64,000 nucleotides of DNA from Diplonema papillatum (lineage: Eukaryota; Euglenozoa; Diplonemea; Diplonemida; Diplonemidae): contig JAPJBO010000134.1 in the NCBI GenBank assembly GCA_030068145.1, forward strand, positions 62,001 through 126,000. The letters run 5' to 3'. Position 1 is the first letter of the stretch. Every line of letters starts with the position of its first letter. Position numbers and translations under genes: made by a program. Under the pieces are notes generated by a model. It worked only from the letters and a program-made list of their open reading frames with translations, made no database searches and was not told the origin of the DNA. Positions 10,384-21,684 of the stretch are shown in pieces.

Positions 10384-12947
10384 GCGCTTCGTGCTGTGAT
10401 GGTTGTGTCAGCAACAGAATCAGCAACAACTGACCTATGAAGAAGCGCTGGTCGTGGTGTGTATTGCAATAATTTGAGAACTTCTTGCGTTTTTCATTCG
10501 TCTCAACTACGGCAAGTGCCAGACTAGCCTACCCTCTAGTGATTGATCCCTTTCGACTGCGCGTGCTATGGTGTGAGTTGCTTGAGTTGGGATGAAGGAG
10601 ACATACGCAGTGTTGTTGGGGGGCAAAAAAGAAGCCCCTAGGATTTTAAGATGAACAATAAAGACAAGAGCTCGCCACTCGAAAATAAAATCGGTTGCAC
10701 ATAATTCGAATGCAGAAGAACGATAGTTTTCGAATTACGTTGAGTTTGATTGAATCAGGACGCACGTGAAACGCCGCTTGAGAGAGGCAGAGATGAGCTC
10801 ATATTCTTGTCACGAATTGCGTTTGGTAAACGAAACCTGGCCGCTGAAACGGAACGGTCTTGCAAAAGCTGTGGTGAACCTGCAGCAGGATCGTACCACA
10901 AACTTCACGACTTCGACCCCCTCACCGAAAGCAAGTCTGCCACGGACTAAAATGATATTATGAACTATTGGTAATGGTCAGATACACAGAGCCTTTACCG
11001 GTTTGAAGCTAGCTGACATCGCCTTTCTGGTATGCCTCGAACACGCCTCTTAACTCCCGTATAATAATAATGGCCTGGATCTGGACTAAAGCACTGCCTT
11101 TGTGTGGGGGAACTGGCCCTCGTGAAAGCCAACGTCACACGACGATGCAACGATGCAACGATGGTGCTGGCGCACAATCTTCTGTTCAGCTAATTTCGCG
11201 CTCGGAACTACAGATGCATATTGTATTGGGCCGTCTCAGACAGGCCTGCGCGGTTCTTCTTCTTTGTTCGTGTCGGGGTCTGTTGGTTTACAGTCAGTGG
11301 GCAGCCTTGAAAACCGGGGTTCCGTGCGAAACAGGAAACGCAAGAAGTCAAAGGAGGGTGGGGGTGCGTGGGGGAAGGACGGAGAAGCTTGTGATTATCT
11401 TTGTTATAATCTTTTTCCCGGGCACTTTGTGTTTCCTCTTTTTGTTTGTGCGCACTAGCAGAACTCACCTGCTTTGGTAAGTTTCATTTGGTACGCTGCC
11501 AACAACTAATTTTTAGTACCACAGTCCCTCGTTAACTCAAAAAAACCCTGCGGTCGTGTGAGTCAGGGGTTTCGGCTATTGCCCTTTTGCACCAAATTGC
11601 GCCATCAGGGGAGGATCTCGTTTCCTGCTTCTGAGAAGCATAGTCGCTCCATCGTGCAGATGATGGAAAGCGCCTTTGGTTCAGTTCCCAAAATGTTGTT
11701 GAACAAGAGGCGAAAATGGTGACTTTTGGGGTCTTCCCCTACTGTACCGAATACGTCCCGTACGGGCGTACACATTCGTGTTCTTTGTCAGACTGTTCTT
11801 TGACGGCTTCTTGTTCTGGTACATTCCTCTCCCCTCCCCACCCAAAAAGAGTGCTCAAACGGCGTCATCATCCATCTTAGGGCCCGCCTGCAGTGGGCGT
11901 CCTGTTGCTGAGCCTTCTTTTCTTGTCGACGGTTTCCCATTCATCGCGGCGAAGGAGTCGTGCAAAGCAAGCCGATGTTGAGTTCTTCACCTAGCGGAAA
12001 AGTCTCTCCAGCGGACAATGAGATGCCTTCTGCTTCGAGCCAACGTCACACACGACACAACAAGCCAAGACATTTGTCACTTTTTGACAACAAACTGCTG
12101 ACCTGTTGTGGTGTGGTGATCGACAACGTGTTTTTCTTGGAGTGAAACCTCACTTGCAATTCGGGCGGCTTTTTTTCTATGTTCTTTCGTTTCGCCGACT
12201 TGTCAAGCCTGGATTCGCGCTCAAAAGAAAAACAGCAGAACTTCCTCTGGGGGTCACGCGCGTTTGACGCGGTTTGGTTGTAACTTCGTTTTCGGTGGCT
12301 TGCCGTGTTTCTTTTGTGGAAAGTAACAGATTTCTTGTTGGATCGTTCTAAGCACCACCTAGCGTGGTGACTGTCAGGGGGAAAAAAAGGACACCGATAG
12401 TTTATCCGTACGGACTAGCGATGTGCAGTTGCACTGTTTGACGTGATACACCCCCCCGCACTGCATGCTCCCTCTGGCATCTGTTGCGGTGGAGCTTCAA
12501 GAGAAGCTCGCAAATAAAAACAGAGAGGCGCCGGCGGAGGGTCTTTCTTTCGTTCTGCGGCTTGTTTGTTGCAGGAGGTCGGTGCTTTGCAGTTCGCCGG
12601 CCAGGCCGGACGGGAAGGGAAGGAAACGGAAGTATTCGTTCGTTTCAGTCGCTGCTTCTGGAGCCAGGGGTTTTCTGTGTTCTTCACGGCCGCGGGAGAT
12701 ATGGGAAGCTTCAGCGCAATTGCGCCGGAGGCCGCACTCCTCTTTTCTTTCGGGGTGGAAAGGCGGGCTTGAAACTCCGGGGGGAGAGTGCCGACCAATG
12801 GGAATGCATTCGGGTTTCTGGGCTTCTGCAGCAACGGGTGCCGCCAGCAGAGCAGGCACCCCCCAGCAACCCATCTCGAATTACAGGGGGCGACACCACA
12901 AATGCAATGCTCCAGAGACTCCGGAGCGCCGTTTTTTAGAACCTGTT
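10384..12947. other. no gene recognised
   Basis: Short overlapping frames only. 10495-10545 carries a diverged copy of R2. A 252-codon plus frame starting at 12465 overlaps several equally open frames in GC-rich DNA and runs straight through a retroelement repeat relic (12948-13066), so I do not accept it. Confidence 0.45.
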
Positions 12948-13066
12948 GTTGAACGTTTGCGCCTGGCACGAAACCCAGATTTACCTGGCTGGTGTGGGCT
13001 ACTTTTTCGCAACTGGCACCTTCTCGAGTATTTCGTACAGAGTAGGCGCTTATTCAAAAAAAGAAA
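12948..13066 (-). mobile_element. old solo end-repeat of the tyrosine-recombinase retroelement family
   Basis: Read on the minus strand this is a diverged copy of the A repeat of the element at 43.1-47.75 kb. Shared blocks are the TTGAACG..GCC, AACCCAGATT.ACCTG, GTGTGGGCTAC and GCAACTGGCA stretches and the GCGCTTAT..AAAAAAAG end. It is an old remnant with many differences; nothing internal to the element is present here. Confidence 0.65.
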
Positions 13067-15007
13067 ACTCGTTAAAGAAGAAACAGCTGTTCTTTCGGTG
13101 AACGCGAAATCGTTGTTACGTAGGCTAGAAAGTCAGGACACATGGGAAGCGTTGCTTCTTATTTCCTCCAATAAGCTTGGATGGAAAGAAGAGGCCGTAA
13201 CCTGCGCGAAACACAAAGTCTAGCCAAAGCAGACCACACAAGGACGGGGCAGCTTCGGGGGCAGCTTTGCTGCGCGCGTTCGCAAGCGAGCCACCAAGCG
13301 GCTGCCACAGCCTTCAGGGCTCGCGCGACGACGTGTTCTTTTCTTTTATTTCGCATTGTTGTGAGGTTCTGGTCAGCGCGTTTCTGCCCGGGCAGAGGAA
13401 AAAAAAAAAAAAGAGCGAAAAGTCTCTTGCTCTTCCAACTTCCTTCCTAAATTCTGAGTGAGCGCTTGAGAAAGATTTTTTTGCAAAGGGACGCAAGAGA
13501 GAAACGCTGGTGGTGCTGACAATTCTTTTCTCTCCCCCAACGACGGCAGGTGTCAAAGTAGGTCCCCCCAAAGACTGTCGGTTCCTTTTTGGCAGGGTTT
13601 CTCTGCTGGCGGAGGTTGCTTGAGTGAGTTGCTTTTTTTTGCTGATATTATTTTTTCGGTGCAGTAGTGGCAGGGGATAGTACTGAAGGACGAAAGGCTG
13701 CGCTGAAAACCAGGGTTTTGCGTCATAGAACAACTGGCGGAAAGCCACTCTACCCCCCCCCCCCCCCCCCCCCGTGGCCCTTGCTTGGCACATTCGGCTG
13801 TGCTGACGTGTTGTGGAGGACTTGCCCCGCGTCGCGGGTAAAAGCTTTGTGGAGTGCCGCTGCACAGCGCACCCAGCCACAAAAAGTGTCAAGTAACTTA
13901 GTTTATCTTTTTTGTTCTTTGTGCCGCCCTATGGCGCCAAACCCCTCATATTATGTTAGGAGTGGTGCTCTCAGCTCTGGTCAATTTCGACCACCTTCGA
14001 ATCCGCAGAAATCCCCCTCGCTTTTTTTGCCTTTCTGACGATAACGTCAGTCCGTTGTCAGGACCTCTGATCATGATCAACTGCCCCCTGAAACCACGTC
14101 CAGGATTTGAGTTCAGGTAGTGCGGAAAACGAAAAACTCTAGTTTTCCTTTCTTCGTTCTCCTATCCTCGGTGGTTACGATTTCTTTTCGGTCGCTGATT
14201 GCTCTGCTGAGTTGGCATCTCTTTTTAATTGTTCGGCACCACGTGCCGCTGATCTCCCTTCCCCGCGGATAACTTATTTTGAATGTCCGGAAAAGATTCC
14301 GGGGGGGTTTTGCGGGTTAAGTCTCCGGTTGAGAGTTGAGGCGGTTCTGATTCTGGGATCATAGGGCAACGAAGGTTGCGGTGATCTCGTCCGTTGGATG
14401 GTTCTTACTTATACTTTCTTTCGGTATCGTTCAGCGGTGTCTGCAAGGTGGTACGGTTGAAGGTTGCGGGTTTAGCTGGGCCTTGCTGTCTGAAATACTG
14501 CTGCCTTGGGGATGCGCGGACGGTTACCGCTGCGGTGGCTTGGAGAGTGCGAGGTTGAAAGTGCGTCTCGTCGAGAGCGAAGGGCAGATTTAGTTTTCTC
14601 TCGAAGGGTGCAGGCGAACATCGCAAGGACTGGCGCACCGTTCATTCAGCAGTCTCGCCGGGCAGAGACGCGTCGTCTTTCTGCCAGAGCCCCACCCCCC
14701 TGGGGTCGTGCTGTGAGCCATTCAGGTTCACCGGGCTGTTGCGGGCTGTGCCCGCGATGGCGGAGTGATCACTTGAACACCTTAAACCCAGCTTCGTTCA
14801 TCTCGCGTCACCAATCTTGCGTTACCAAAAGTGACCCACTTCGATCCCAAGATGCCGGCCCAATTGCGATGCCGTCCGGTATTGGACTGTTTCGTGGCGA
14901 ACACAACAACGACGAACGACGTCGACGTGCTTTTGCCCAACTTGATCGTTTGCTTTAGGCTAACTTCTGCGCTGCGCGGGAGCGGGTGGATGTCAATATC
15001 TTGTGTT
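13067..15007. other. no gene recognised; a C21 run
   Basis: The stretch contains a C homopolymer at 13753-13773, a diverged R2 copy near 13530-13565, and one copy of another dispersed repeat (14059-14145: CTGAAACCACG.CCAGGATTTG) that recurs at 35416-35502 in intron 2 of gene A. Open frames here lack motifs. Confidence 0.45.
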
Positions 15008-15712
15008 TTAAACCTGCGGTGGGGCCGTTGTCTTCTTCGCGTGATCGCCACCCCGTCTGGATCTGTTGGTGTTGCCTTGCTTGCCTCTAGTGGCTGCTGC
15101 CTTGAGCTGGGTGAGGGGATGCACGGGGGTCTGCAGGGGCGTCTGCAGGGGCACCCGGGGGGGCGTAGCTGCTGAGGTTGCAGGGGGCTCTCCGGCCGGG
15201 GAGTCACGCTTGCTGGTCCGCTGTTGCTTCTTCTCAGCTTTCTTGTTACTCTTGTGTCGGAAGATGTGGACGCCATCACAGTCTTCCGAGCACGTGTTGT
15301 TCTGGAACGCTTTGCATCGGCTCAGCGCTGCAGACCGTGTCTTCCACTTGGCGGAGCACACCCTGCAACGCAAGGTAATGCAGTCTTTCTTAGCACGCAC
15401 GTTGTCCCACTCATTGTGGTCACACGGACACTCCGTATAGGTCGGATCAGCCAGCTTTTCTTCTGGATCCACAACACAGTCGCCCGACTGCTTCGCAACA
15501 AGCTCTTCGTCGTCTGACGATCCATCCACTGACAGTGTGTCCGACGGGGAATCCCTAAAGGTTTGGTCCCCCTCTCCCACCGAACTACCGGTCGGCGCGC
15601 TGCTGTTCTCGTTTAACTCCGAAAGCATCTTGTCCACCTCACTCTCCGAGAGCATATACACGCCCAGGTTGTCGTTGGCGCCGAAAGGTGGTTCCCACAT
15701 GAGGTCACACAT
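15008..15712 (-). CDS. small zinc-binding protein with Cys-rich module plus CCCH finger
   Basis: A 234-residue protein starting at a good ATG (MCDLMWEPPFG). Residues 20-90 are acidic and Ser-rich. Residues 95-150 are a Cys/His module: C95, C97, H99, then W102DNVR, C111, C116, C119 and a KW, followed by C133-x7-C141-x3-C145-x3-H149, a CCCH-type spacing. The tail (150-234) is basic and Pro/Thr-rich. CCCH fingers usually bind RNA, and such proteins are major post-transcriptional regulators in Euglenozoa; an RNA-binding role is inference. No intron is needed. Neighbouring genes at 17.7, 20.0 and 21.7 kb are on the same strand. Family not otherwise recognised. Confidence 0.7.
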   Translation of the reverse strand: MCDLMWEPPFGANDNLGVYMLSESEVDKMLSELNENSSAPTGSSVGEGDQTFRDSPSDTLSVDGSSDDEELVAKQSGDCVVDPEEKLADPTYTECPCDHNEWDNVRAKKDCITLRCRVCSAKWKTRSAALSRCKAFQNNTCSEDCDGVHIFRHKSNKKAEKKQQRTSKRDSPAGEPPATSAATPPRVPLQTPLQTPVHPLTQLKAAATRGKQGNTNRSRRGGDHAKKTTAPPQV

Positions 15713-17755
15713 GGCTGACGGCTTTCTGTTTCTTTTTTAGAGTGAAAGACTCCTTTCTTATAGACAAACAGCGAGGAAAAAGGGCGAGGGAGGAAGAGAG
15801 AGAGAGAGAGAACCGCAGGAGTAAGACTAAATAGGACTCCAAGACGTTGATGTAGTTACTGTTGTGGTTGCTGTTGGCAATGTTCTGCGTGTGTGTGTGT
15901 GTGTGTGTGTGTGCGTGTGTGTTATTCTTGCCTGCTTATTAGAGTCTCTGTAGGGGTTCTCTTACGTTCGTGGTTTGGTGAGAGTTAATTGATGTGTTTT
16001 CCTCTTTCGCGTTGTTTTTTTTTTAATTTGGGTTGTCGTTCAGTTGAGAAGTCTTTCTTGTTCCCTCGTTGGTTAAAACTGTTGCTTGCTACTTTGCTTT
16101 TCGCGTTTTCCTTTTTACTTCGTGTTTTAGATTGTGTGGCTTTCTTTTTTATCGAATGAGTGTCTTCTCTCAACCCGCTCGGATCACGGTGTTCTCTTGT
16201 TTAGGGTACCGAGCCTTTTCTCTAAGGTTTCGTGTGTGCTACCAACAAGGTGGCCAGGCGGCGAATTGGGAAGGCCGCTGTCTTCTTCTTTTCTTTCGGT
16301 CTTCTAGATAGTCCGGTGTTTTCTTTTTGTTCCGGGATGTCCTTTTTTGTTGTCGACTGTTTTATCTCCTGTGGAAAGTTGCAGTGGACTAAATATAGTA
16401 GGCAGAACACTGTCTGGCAAGCCCTTCTTCTTCGAAAGGAAAGAAAACAGAGCACGTTGAATCCACTGCTTTTTAAGCTTCAAGAAGTCGGCACTTCTGA
16501 GCCTACAGTTGAGTGCAGAGGCTTGGGGTGTGGGTGGGGATACTTTCCCTTTGGCTTCCAGTTTGGACAGGAGAGAGACGGGTTAGGAGCATCTCTCCGG
16601 GGAGTTTCCGGTCTCCTCGCTTCAACAGGACTCAGCTGGGAAAATTGATCCACGCGACAGTTTTCGTCGGCTTGCACCGAGGAAGTTGCGTGGTATCACT
16701 TGATTGACCTGTTTCATCCGCACAGGCTCATCTCTTGTTTCCTGTGATGAATCGTATGTATGAAAGACAGTCCCGAGGTCGTGATTGCGGTATTCTTTCG
16801 TTACCGTTTCCGGGTCTGGGTGCTGTGTCAAGTGCGTGTTCTACCGGCCAGGAAACGAAGGAAAGGTGGAGCGGCAGGGAAACAACGGGCAAAGATCCGC
16901 ATCACCAAACCGAAGACGCGTGACGAGAGTGCAGGTGTGTGCGCGGTGCGTAGTTTTGTTTGGGTCGGCAGCGGTTACCTGTGGGTCAAGACAACCACCG
17001 GCAGGTGCCAATGATCCAGGGGTAGCTTTCATGGAAATGCTTGTCTCTACAGTATGACGCACCGACGAACCAACGTGTACACAGGTGAGTGGACATGAAA
17101 GCAATGTCCATTTGGTACAGCGTGGTACAGGGTATGCGACGCAAACACCGAATTCGTGGAGATGTCATACGAAATCGTTGTCGACGTTGCGTTCCAATTG
17201 AAGCATGCAGGGGTGTCGGTGGCAGTTACTGGCGAGTGCAACAATAGTCAGCTAGGTGCTGGTTTTCGGCGCAGCCGGTCCGAGTTGTTGGAATACTTCG
17301 TAAGATGCGAAATCGCTCATCGTGCAATAGCAGTCTCGACTTACCCACTCTGCCCTTCCGGCAGCTGACGACGAAAGGTGTGATGCGCCTTTCAACTTGA
17401 GGACGCGCGCACTCAAAACTCGACGGAATCGCACCCACACGACACAGATGCTGCATGGGATGCTGACGATGTGCACCTGAGTCCAACTGTGGAGTCCTTA
17501 CGCGGCAGAAGCTGCGGCCGCTCGCCTGGCAGCTCGAGCAGCGACGAGGTCCTGTCGTGTCGCGGTCCTCTGTTGCTGCCGTTCGCGCTCTATGCGACGG
17601 TTTCGCTCAAGCTCCAGCCAGTACATCGTTTGCTTGCCCGCGTCTGATTCGCCCTGTGTGGCAGATGGGTGGGTATTTGATGTGCACACCTGATCTTTTC
17701 TTTTTCTGCTACAGCAGCTTGGCGGTTGTTTGACTAGCTCAATTATACTGTCGGC
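15713..17755. other. no gene recognised; simple repeats
   Basis: Intergenic sequence upstream of the 15.7-kb gene. It contains an (AG)n run at 15797-15813 and a (TG)n run at 15889-15922. Several short frames are open, but none has a motif or splice context I trust. Confidence 0.5.
15889..15922. repeat. (TG)n microsatellite
   Basis: About 16 TG units with one CG interruption. Confidence 0.9.
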
Positions 17756-18604
17756 TCAGTGGTTGTGTGACTCGTCCAATAATATGGTCCTTGCCCGTAC
17801 TTGACCACACTTTTCCGTGGAAAGAGAGAGGAGATTTCGCAGCAGGGTACAAACCTCACGCGCCGGTGTGAAGGTGTAGTCTGCGTCAATTTCGGTCATG
17901 CGGAGGGCTTTCATGGCTTGCCGCAGCGACGTGCGCTCCTTGTCCGGCAACGCGAGGGTGAAGCCAAGCTCCGGCTGGCGTGGCTGAGCGTCGAGAAAGC
18001 GTTTCACCTGCTTCGGGACTTGGTGGGCAGGCCGAGTGCGTGCGAACGAGACCCGTGCCACGACCCAGGAGACCAGCTCCGTGGGATGCGTGATCTGCAT
18101 CCGCTGGTGGTAGGGGGGAACGATGCGGAATGACTGGCAAACCCGTTCGAAGATGCGCTCGCGGAGATCAGGCCGAGACCAGCCCTGCGAAGAGAACACC
18201 CACGACGGGATTTTTGAGTAGAGAGGCTCGTTGGTGTCGGGGTGGGGGGCGCGGAGCTCGAGGCCGTCACGCAGGTTTTCTTCGAGGACAATGTCGTGGA
18301 GTAGGTCGTACACGAGCATCTCCAGGTCTTGGTCTGAGAGCGACGTCAGAAAAAGTCCAAATCCGTCCTTCTTCCACTGCTCGGGCATGTTGCCCATCGG
18401 CTCGTAGCCACCTCGCTCCCAGTACCACTCCGGCGCGACGATGTTCCAGTCGATCGCATCTCCGATTCTGTTCTGAAACCTCTGCCGTTGCACACCACCG
18501 TTCGGCATACCATGCTGCCCGAGATACCCCTGTTTACCTCCGTCCACCGGGTATCCGGGCATGTGCATCGGGTTCGCAAGCAGAGGCGCACATCTCTTCA
18601 TCAT
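17756..18604 (-). CDS. conserved-looking protein of unknown function, 282 aa
   Basis: The frame opens at ATGATGAAG, only 9 nt after a textbook 3' splice site (pyrimidine-rich TCTTCTGTTTTTCATTTCAG, AG at 18614-18615). That fits a trans-spliced first exon, although an upstream coding exon cannot be excluded because the frame continues through CCGCCGCAG. The protein has a Gly/Pro-rich start, an aromatic stretch around residue 52 (IDWNIVAPEWYWERGG), an acidic helix (LSDQDLEMLVYDLLHD) near 88 and a basic C-terminal half. It ends in ESHNH and a stop. I recognise no family. Confidence 0.65.
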   Translation of the reverse strand: MMKRCAPLLANPMHMPGYPVDGGKQGYLGQHGMPNGGVQRQRFQNRIGDAIDWNIVAPEWYWERGGYEPMGNMPEQWKKDGFGLFLTSLSDQDLEMLVYDLLHDIVLEENLRDGLELRAPHPDTNEPLYSKIPSWVFSSQGWSRPDLRERIFERVCQSFRIVPPYHQRMQITHPTELVSWVVARVSFARTRPAHQVPKQVKRFLDAQPRQPELGFTLALPDKERTSLRQAMKALRMTEIDADYTFTPAREVCTLLRNLLSLSTEKCGQVRARTILLDESHNH

Positions 18605-18613
18605 CTGCGGCGG

Positions 18614-18633
18614 CTGAAATGAAAAACAGAAGA
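18614..18633 (-). promoter_or_regulatory. 3' splice site (probable spliced-leader acceptor)
   Basis: On the minus strand, a pyrimidine-rich tract ending TTTTTCATTTCAG lies directly before the 5' end of the 17756-18604 gene. It could serve trans-splicing or a cis-intron. Confidence 0.6.
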
Positions 18634-20041
18634 CTTTCGCGTGGCGGCGGCTGCTGGTGCTAACCCCGTTTCCTCAACTCCTTGTCGACCCCCCTCCCCT
18701 CCCGGAGACCCTCCCTCGGGTGGCTGAATTTGGGTGGCTTTCCTTTGCTGCTGCTGCGAGATACGCGATAGTGTAAAATGTACGCCTCGCCCGGTTCTTG
18801 AGACACGACCTTTGTGGGGCAGTACTGAAGGCCTCCAGTGCTGCTCCTCCACGACGGTGCGACAACGTCGGTGTGCGAGCGGTGGACACACCCTGTACTG
18901 TGTGAGAGCAGTCTGGTGTCGCTGGTTCAAAAACGGCGTCACTGTCGTGTCTGCAGCCAAGCTTTGGAAAGATGCTCTGGCATGTTGCCCTTTGACCGGG
19001 AGCATCCACCAGCTTAGGGACCGGGCACGTGCATATTTTGTCAGCACCATCCCTCACCCGGTTCACTCGAAAGAACGAAGAAAGTTGAAGTATGGCTAAA
19101 CAAGAGAGCATCTCGAATGGAACCCGCTGCACGTGCAGAACGAGGAGACGGGCCACGCAGGGCATCTGCACGTGCTCTGATTCTTCTCTTTTGCATTCAA
19201 TTTCGTTCATGTTGGTTGCTGAGGGGAGTCACGTTTTCAGAACCTTTTTTCCGTGAGCGTAGCACGCTAAACCAAGGTATCTTGGTGGCGCGATTGACAC
19301 AACGCCGTACACCAGCTTGTTATAACACCGGCCTCCAGCCGCAAGGAGAACCAGTCTTCGGCGCCAAATTACCTGTCGGCAGAGAATGGGGAAATGGGTG
19401 GAGCTGCAGGAGATGGTTGCGCTTCGGACTTGTCGGGCAGCTTTGACTGGCTTTTCGCGTCCAACGCTATGAACACTCCGGCAATGTTTTCCGCAATCAG
19501 CGGTTGCTGAGGATGTGCTGACTGTGTCACCGGGCGCCGGCAGCGTTTGCCGTAATTTTGACTCCAGTAGGAGCGCACTGGTACACGTGCACACGGTGGG
19601 CCCCGCAATCGAGCCTGAGTATCAGTGGCCAGAACGGCACACACCGCACCAGCCCGCACCAACGCACACGTGTCGCGGCATTAACAAAATGTTACCCCGC
19701 ACAACTTCTGGTCGCTTAAGCGGCACCATCCAGTTCCAGGAACCTAACCAACGAGCGGGGGGGTTCGACCCAGAAGCAGCTCGTGCGCTTTCATCCCGAC
19801 AAAGAGATGAAGAGTTGCTTTGTATGATCATAAAGTGATGGTTTGCCCGTGTGTATGGTGAACACCAAGACCGCGTTCAATGCCGATAAAGCGATTTCCA
19901 CGCACCCCCATTGATAGAGCACGGGTCTCAATGCGAGGGCCAGCTGTCGAACGCAGGAGTTCTGGGCTGCCATAAGACTCGAGCTGCTCTGGCGAAGCCC
20001 GTAGCCTCCCCGGAGGTGCCTTGTAAGCAACCTCAGGCGTT
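18634..20041. other. no gene recognised
   Basis: Spacer between two minus-strand genes. Open frames at 18674-19210 (minus) and 19515-19838 (plus) have no motif, and their composition matches neighbouring non-coding DNA. Confidence 0.45.
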
Positions 20042-21376
20042 TTAACCCGGCTCGGCGTCGGTGCGGATTTCGGTTTCAACGAACGACTTAAAGCGCTGGG
20101 ACCCCCTGTTAGAGATCTCTGAGAACGGGATGCGGATCAGCTTCTTCGGCGCCGGCGACTGGGAGTCGAACATGTACAACATGATTTCAGCGCGGTGCTG
20201 CCGCATGACGTCTTTGCTCAGTTTCCGGAAGTTCATCTCGCAAACACCGCACGGGAACAACGGGTTCGGGTCGTTGCCGGCTTCGGGTGGCATGAAGCCG
20301 CGGACGAATACTTCCCTGATGGAAGAAGGCGGGTTCCCGCTGCCGGCGAGGAAGCCGAGCCCATTCTGCTCACTACACCTCGAACCGGACGGTGTGCTCA
20401 ACGCGTAGTTGACGGAGTACACGATGTGCCGAGGGCACGTGCACCACCCGAAAGCCTTTCGCCCGCGCATAACCTGCGTGTTGTTGTCGGTGTGGCTGAG
20501 GTGCGTGACCACCGATTCGCCCAAGTCCAACGCCCGTTTGGGCCCCGCCGGCGGCGGCGGCTCCGGTTTGCAATTCGGCGACAACCCCGAATACGAGATG
20601 AAATGCGGCCGCAGCTTGGCGCCCGCGGTGGCCGGGGTGGGCGTGTCGTCGGATCGTTTCCTCTTTTTCCCCGGAGACAGCAGCGCGCTTTCGTTCTCCA
20701 TCACCACGGCTGCCGGCTTCACGACTTCGCCCAAGACGGGGAGTTCGCTGCAAGTGGAAGGCGAAGACGACTTGATGCAGGTGCAATCGACTGCGTACGT
20801 GATTGCCGACGTCACGATTTGCCTGTTGTTGCTCTTCCTCCATCCTTCGTGCGTTCTGTTCTGGAACGCAACCAGCTGCTTCACGACGGAGAGCAAGTAG
20901 TCGTTAGTCGGATCGACGTCCTTCTGAGGTTCGCAGAGGACGCAATTTTCCTCGTAATTGAGCTCGATGACCTCGAACGGGTCGTCTCCCATATGCGGCT
21001 TCCTCCTTTCGCGGAGGGTCTGCAGGACGTTCTTCACCTTCGCCGGCAGCGCGAGGGCCAGGAACGTTTTGAACTTGACTGTGCGCAGGTCGCGGATGCT
21101 GTGGAGACCCTCGTGCCGCAGGACGGCGAGCCACTCTGGCTGCGGGGTTACGCCGAACTTTTTGAAGGCGCCGGACAGCGTCAGCTCGTCTGGGAGCAGC
21201 CGGATCTGCTCCAGCAAGCTCCACAGATCGCTTTCATCTGGCCGCATCTCGGCCATGTGGTGGAACAGCTCCGTTGACAGCTGGTTCAGCTGCGCCACTG
21301 TGTCGATGGCGTCTTCCTTGTCCAACCGCTTCGTGAACTCCACCAGACGGGCAGACACGTGCGTCAACTTCGCCAT
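20042..21376 (-). CDS. Cys/His-containing protein of unknown function, 444 aa
   Basis: The open frame extends upstream, but the first ATG is at 21376 (MAKLTHVSARLVEF), 23 nt after a 3' splice site CCTTCTGCGCAG, so I start it there. Residues 1-60 are helical and heptad-like. A second helical block (LWSLLEQIRLLPDE .. LPAKVKNVLQTLRERR) spans roughly 50-125. Cysteine pairs follow (CVLC; CTC). The middle is basic and Pro-rich with a PGKKRKR motif that could be a nuclear signal. The last third has WCTC and a C2H2-like segment (PCGVCEMNFRKL..MRQH). The arrangement suggests a nuclear DNA- or RNA-associated protein, but I recognise no family. The next gene upstream starts about 0.3-1.2 kb away on the same strand. 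Confidence 0.7.
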   Translation of the reverse strand: MAKLTHVSARLVEFTKRLDKEDAIDTVAQLNQLSTELFHHMAEMRPDESDLWSLLEQIRLLPDELTLSGAFKKFGVTPQPEWLAVLRHEGLHSIRDLRTVKFKTFLALALPAKVKNVLQTLRERRKPHMGDDPFEVIELNYEENCVLCEPQKDVDPTNDYLLSVVKQLVAFQNRTHEGWRKSNNRQIVTSAITYAVDCTCIKSSSPSTCSELPVLGEVVKPAAVVMENESALLSPGKKRKRSDDTPTPATAGAKLRPHFISYSGLSPNCKPEPPPPAGPKRALDLGESVVTHLSHTDNNTQVMRGRKAFGWCTCPRHIVYSVNYALSTPSGSRCSEQNGLGFLAGSGNPPSSIREVFVRGFMPPEAGNDPNPLFPCGVCEMNFRKLSKDVMRQHRAEIMLYMFDSQSPAPKKLIRIPFSEISNRGSQRFKSFVETEIRTDAEPG

Positions 21377-21398
21377 TGCGTCCAGGAGGCTGCATTGC

Positions 21399-21412
21399 CC
21401 TGCGCAGAAGGT
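21399..21412 (-). promoter_or_regulatory. 3' splice site before the 20042-21376 gene
   Basis: AACCTTCTGCGCAG on the minus strand, with AG at 21400-21401, lies 23 nt before the chosen ATG. Trans-splicing of a leader here would explain why the frame stays open upstream without an ATG. Confidence 0.5.
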
Positions 21413-21684
21413 TGGAAGCAATAATGATCACGACTGTAAAGAACAAAAGGACGGCCTTCGTGCAGGGTCCGGGCCAGAGCGAACCCGTTGATCACAACAC
21501 GTGCAACAGACCGTTGGCCACAGCGTCAGTCTCCTGTGCCCAACTCTCTCTAGCCATCTTTGCGGACTTGTTCGCGGCGAGAATGTAATGCTTGTGGTTG
21601 GGAAGTCGGTAGCCACGTAGTTCGGTCGTGCAGTTCCACCGCACTGCCGGCGCAACTAGTGTGATGGACCTTCTTCGGAGGGGC

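Noticed and set aside
12465-13223. 252-codon plus-strand open frame
   Set aside because: GC-rich DNA with several other open frames, no motif, and it runs through a retroelement repeat relic.
20195-21277. 360-codon plus-strand frame opposite the 444-aa gene
   Set aside because: Arg/Val-rich mirror translation of the minus-strand coding frame.
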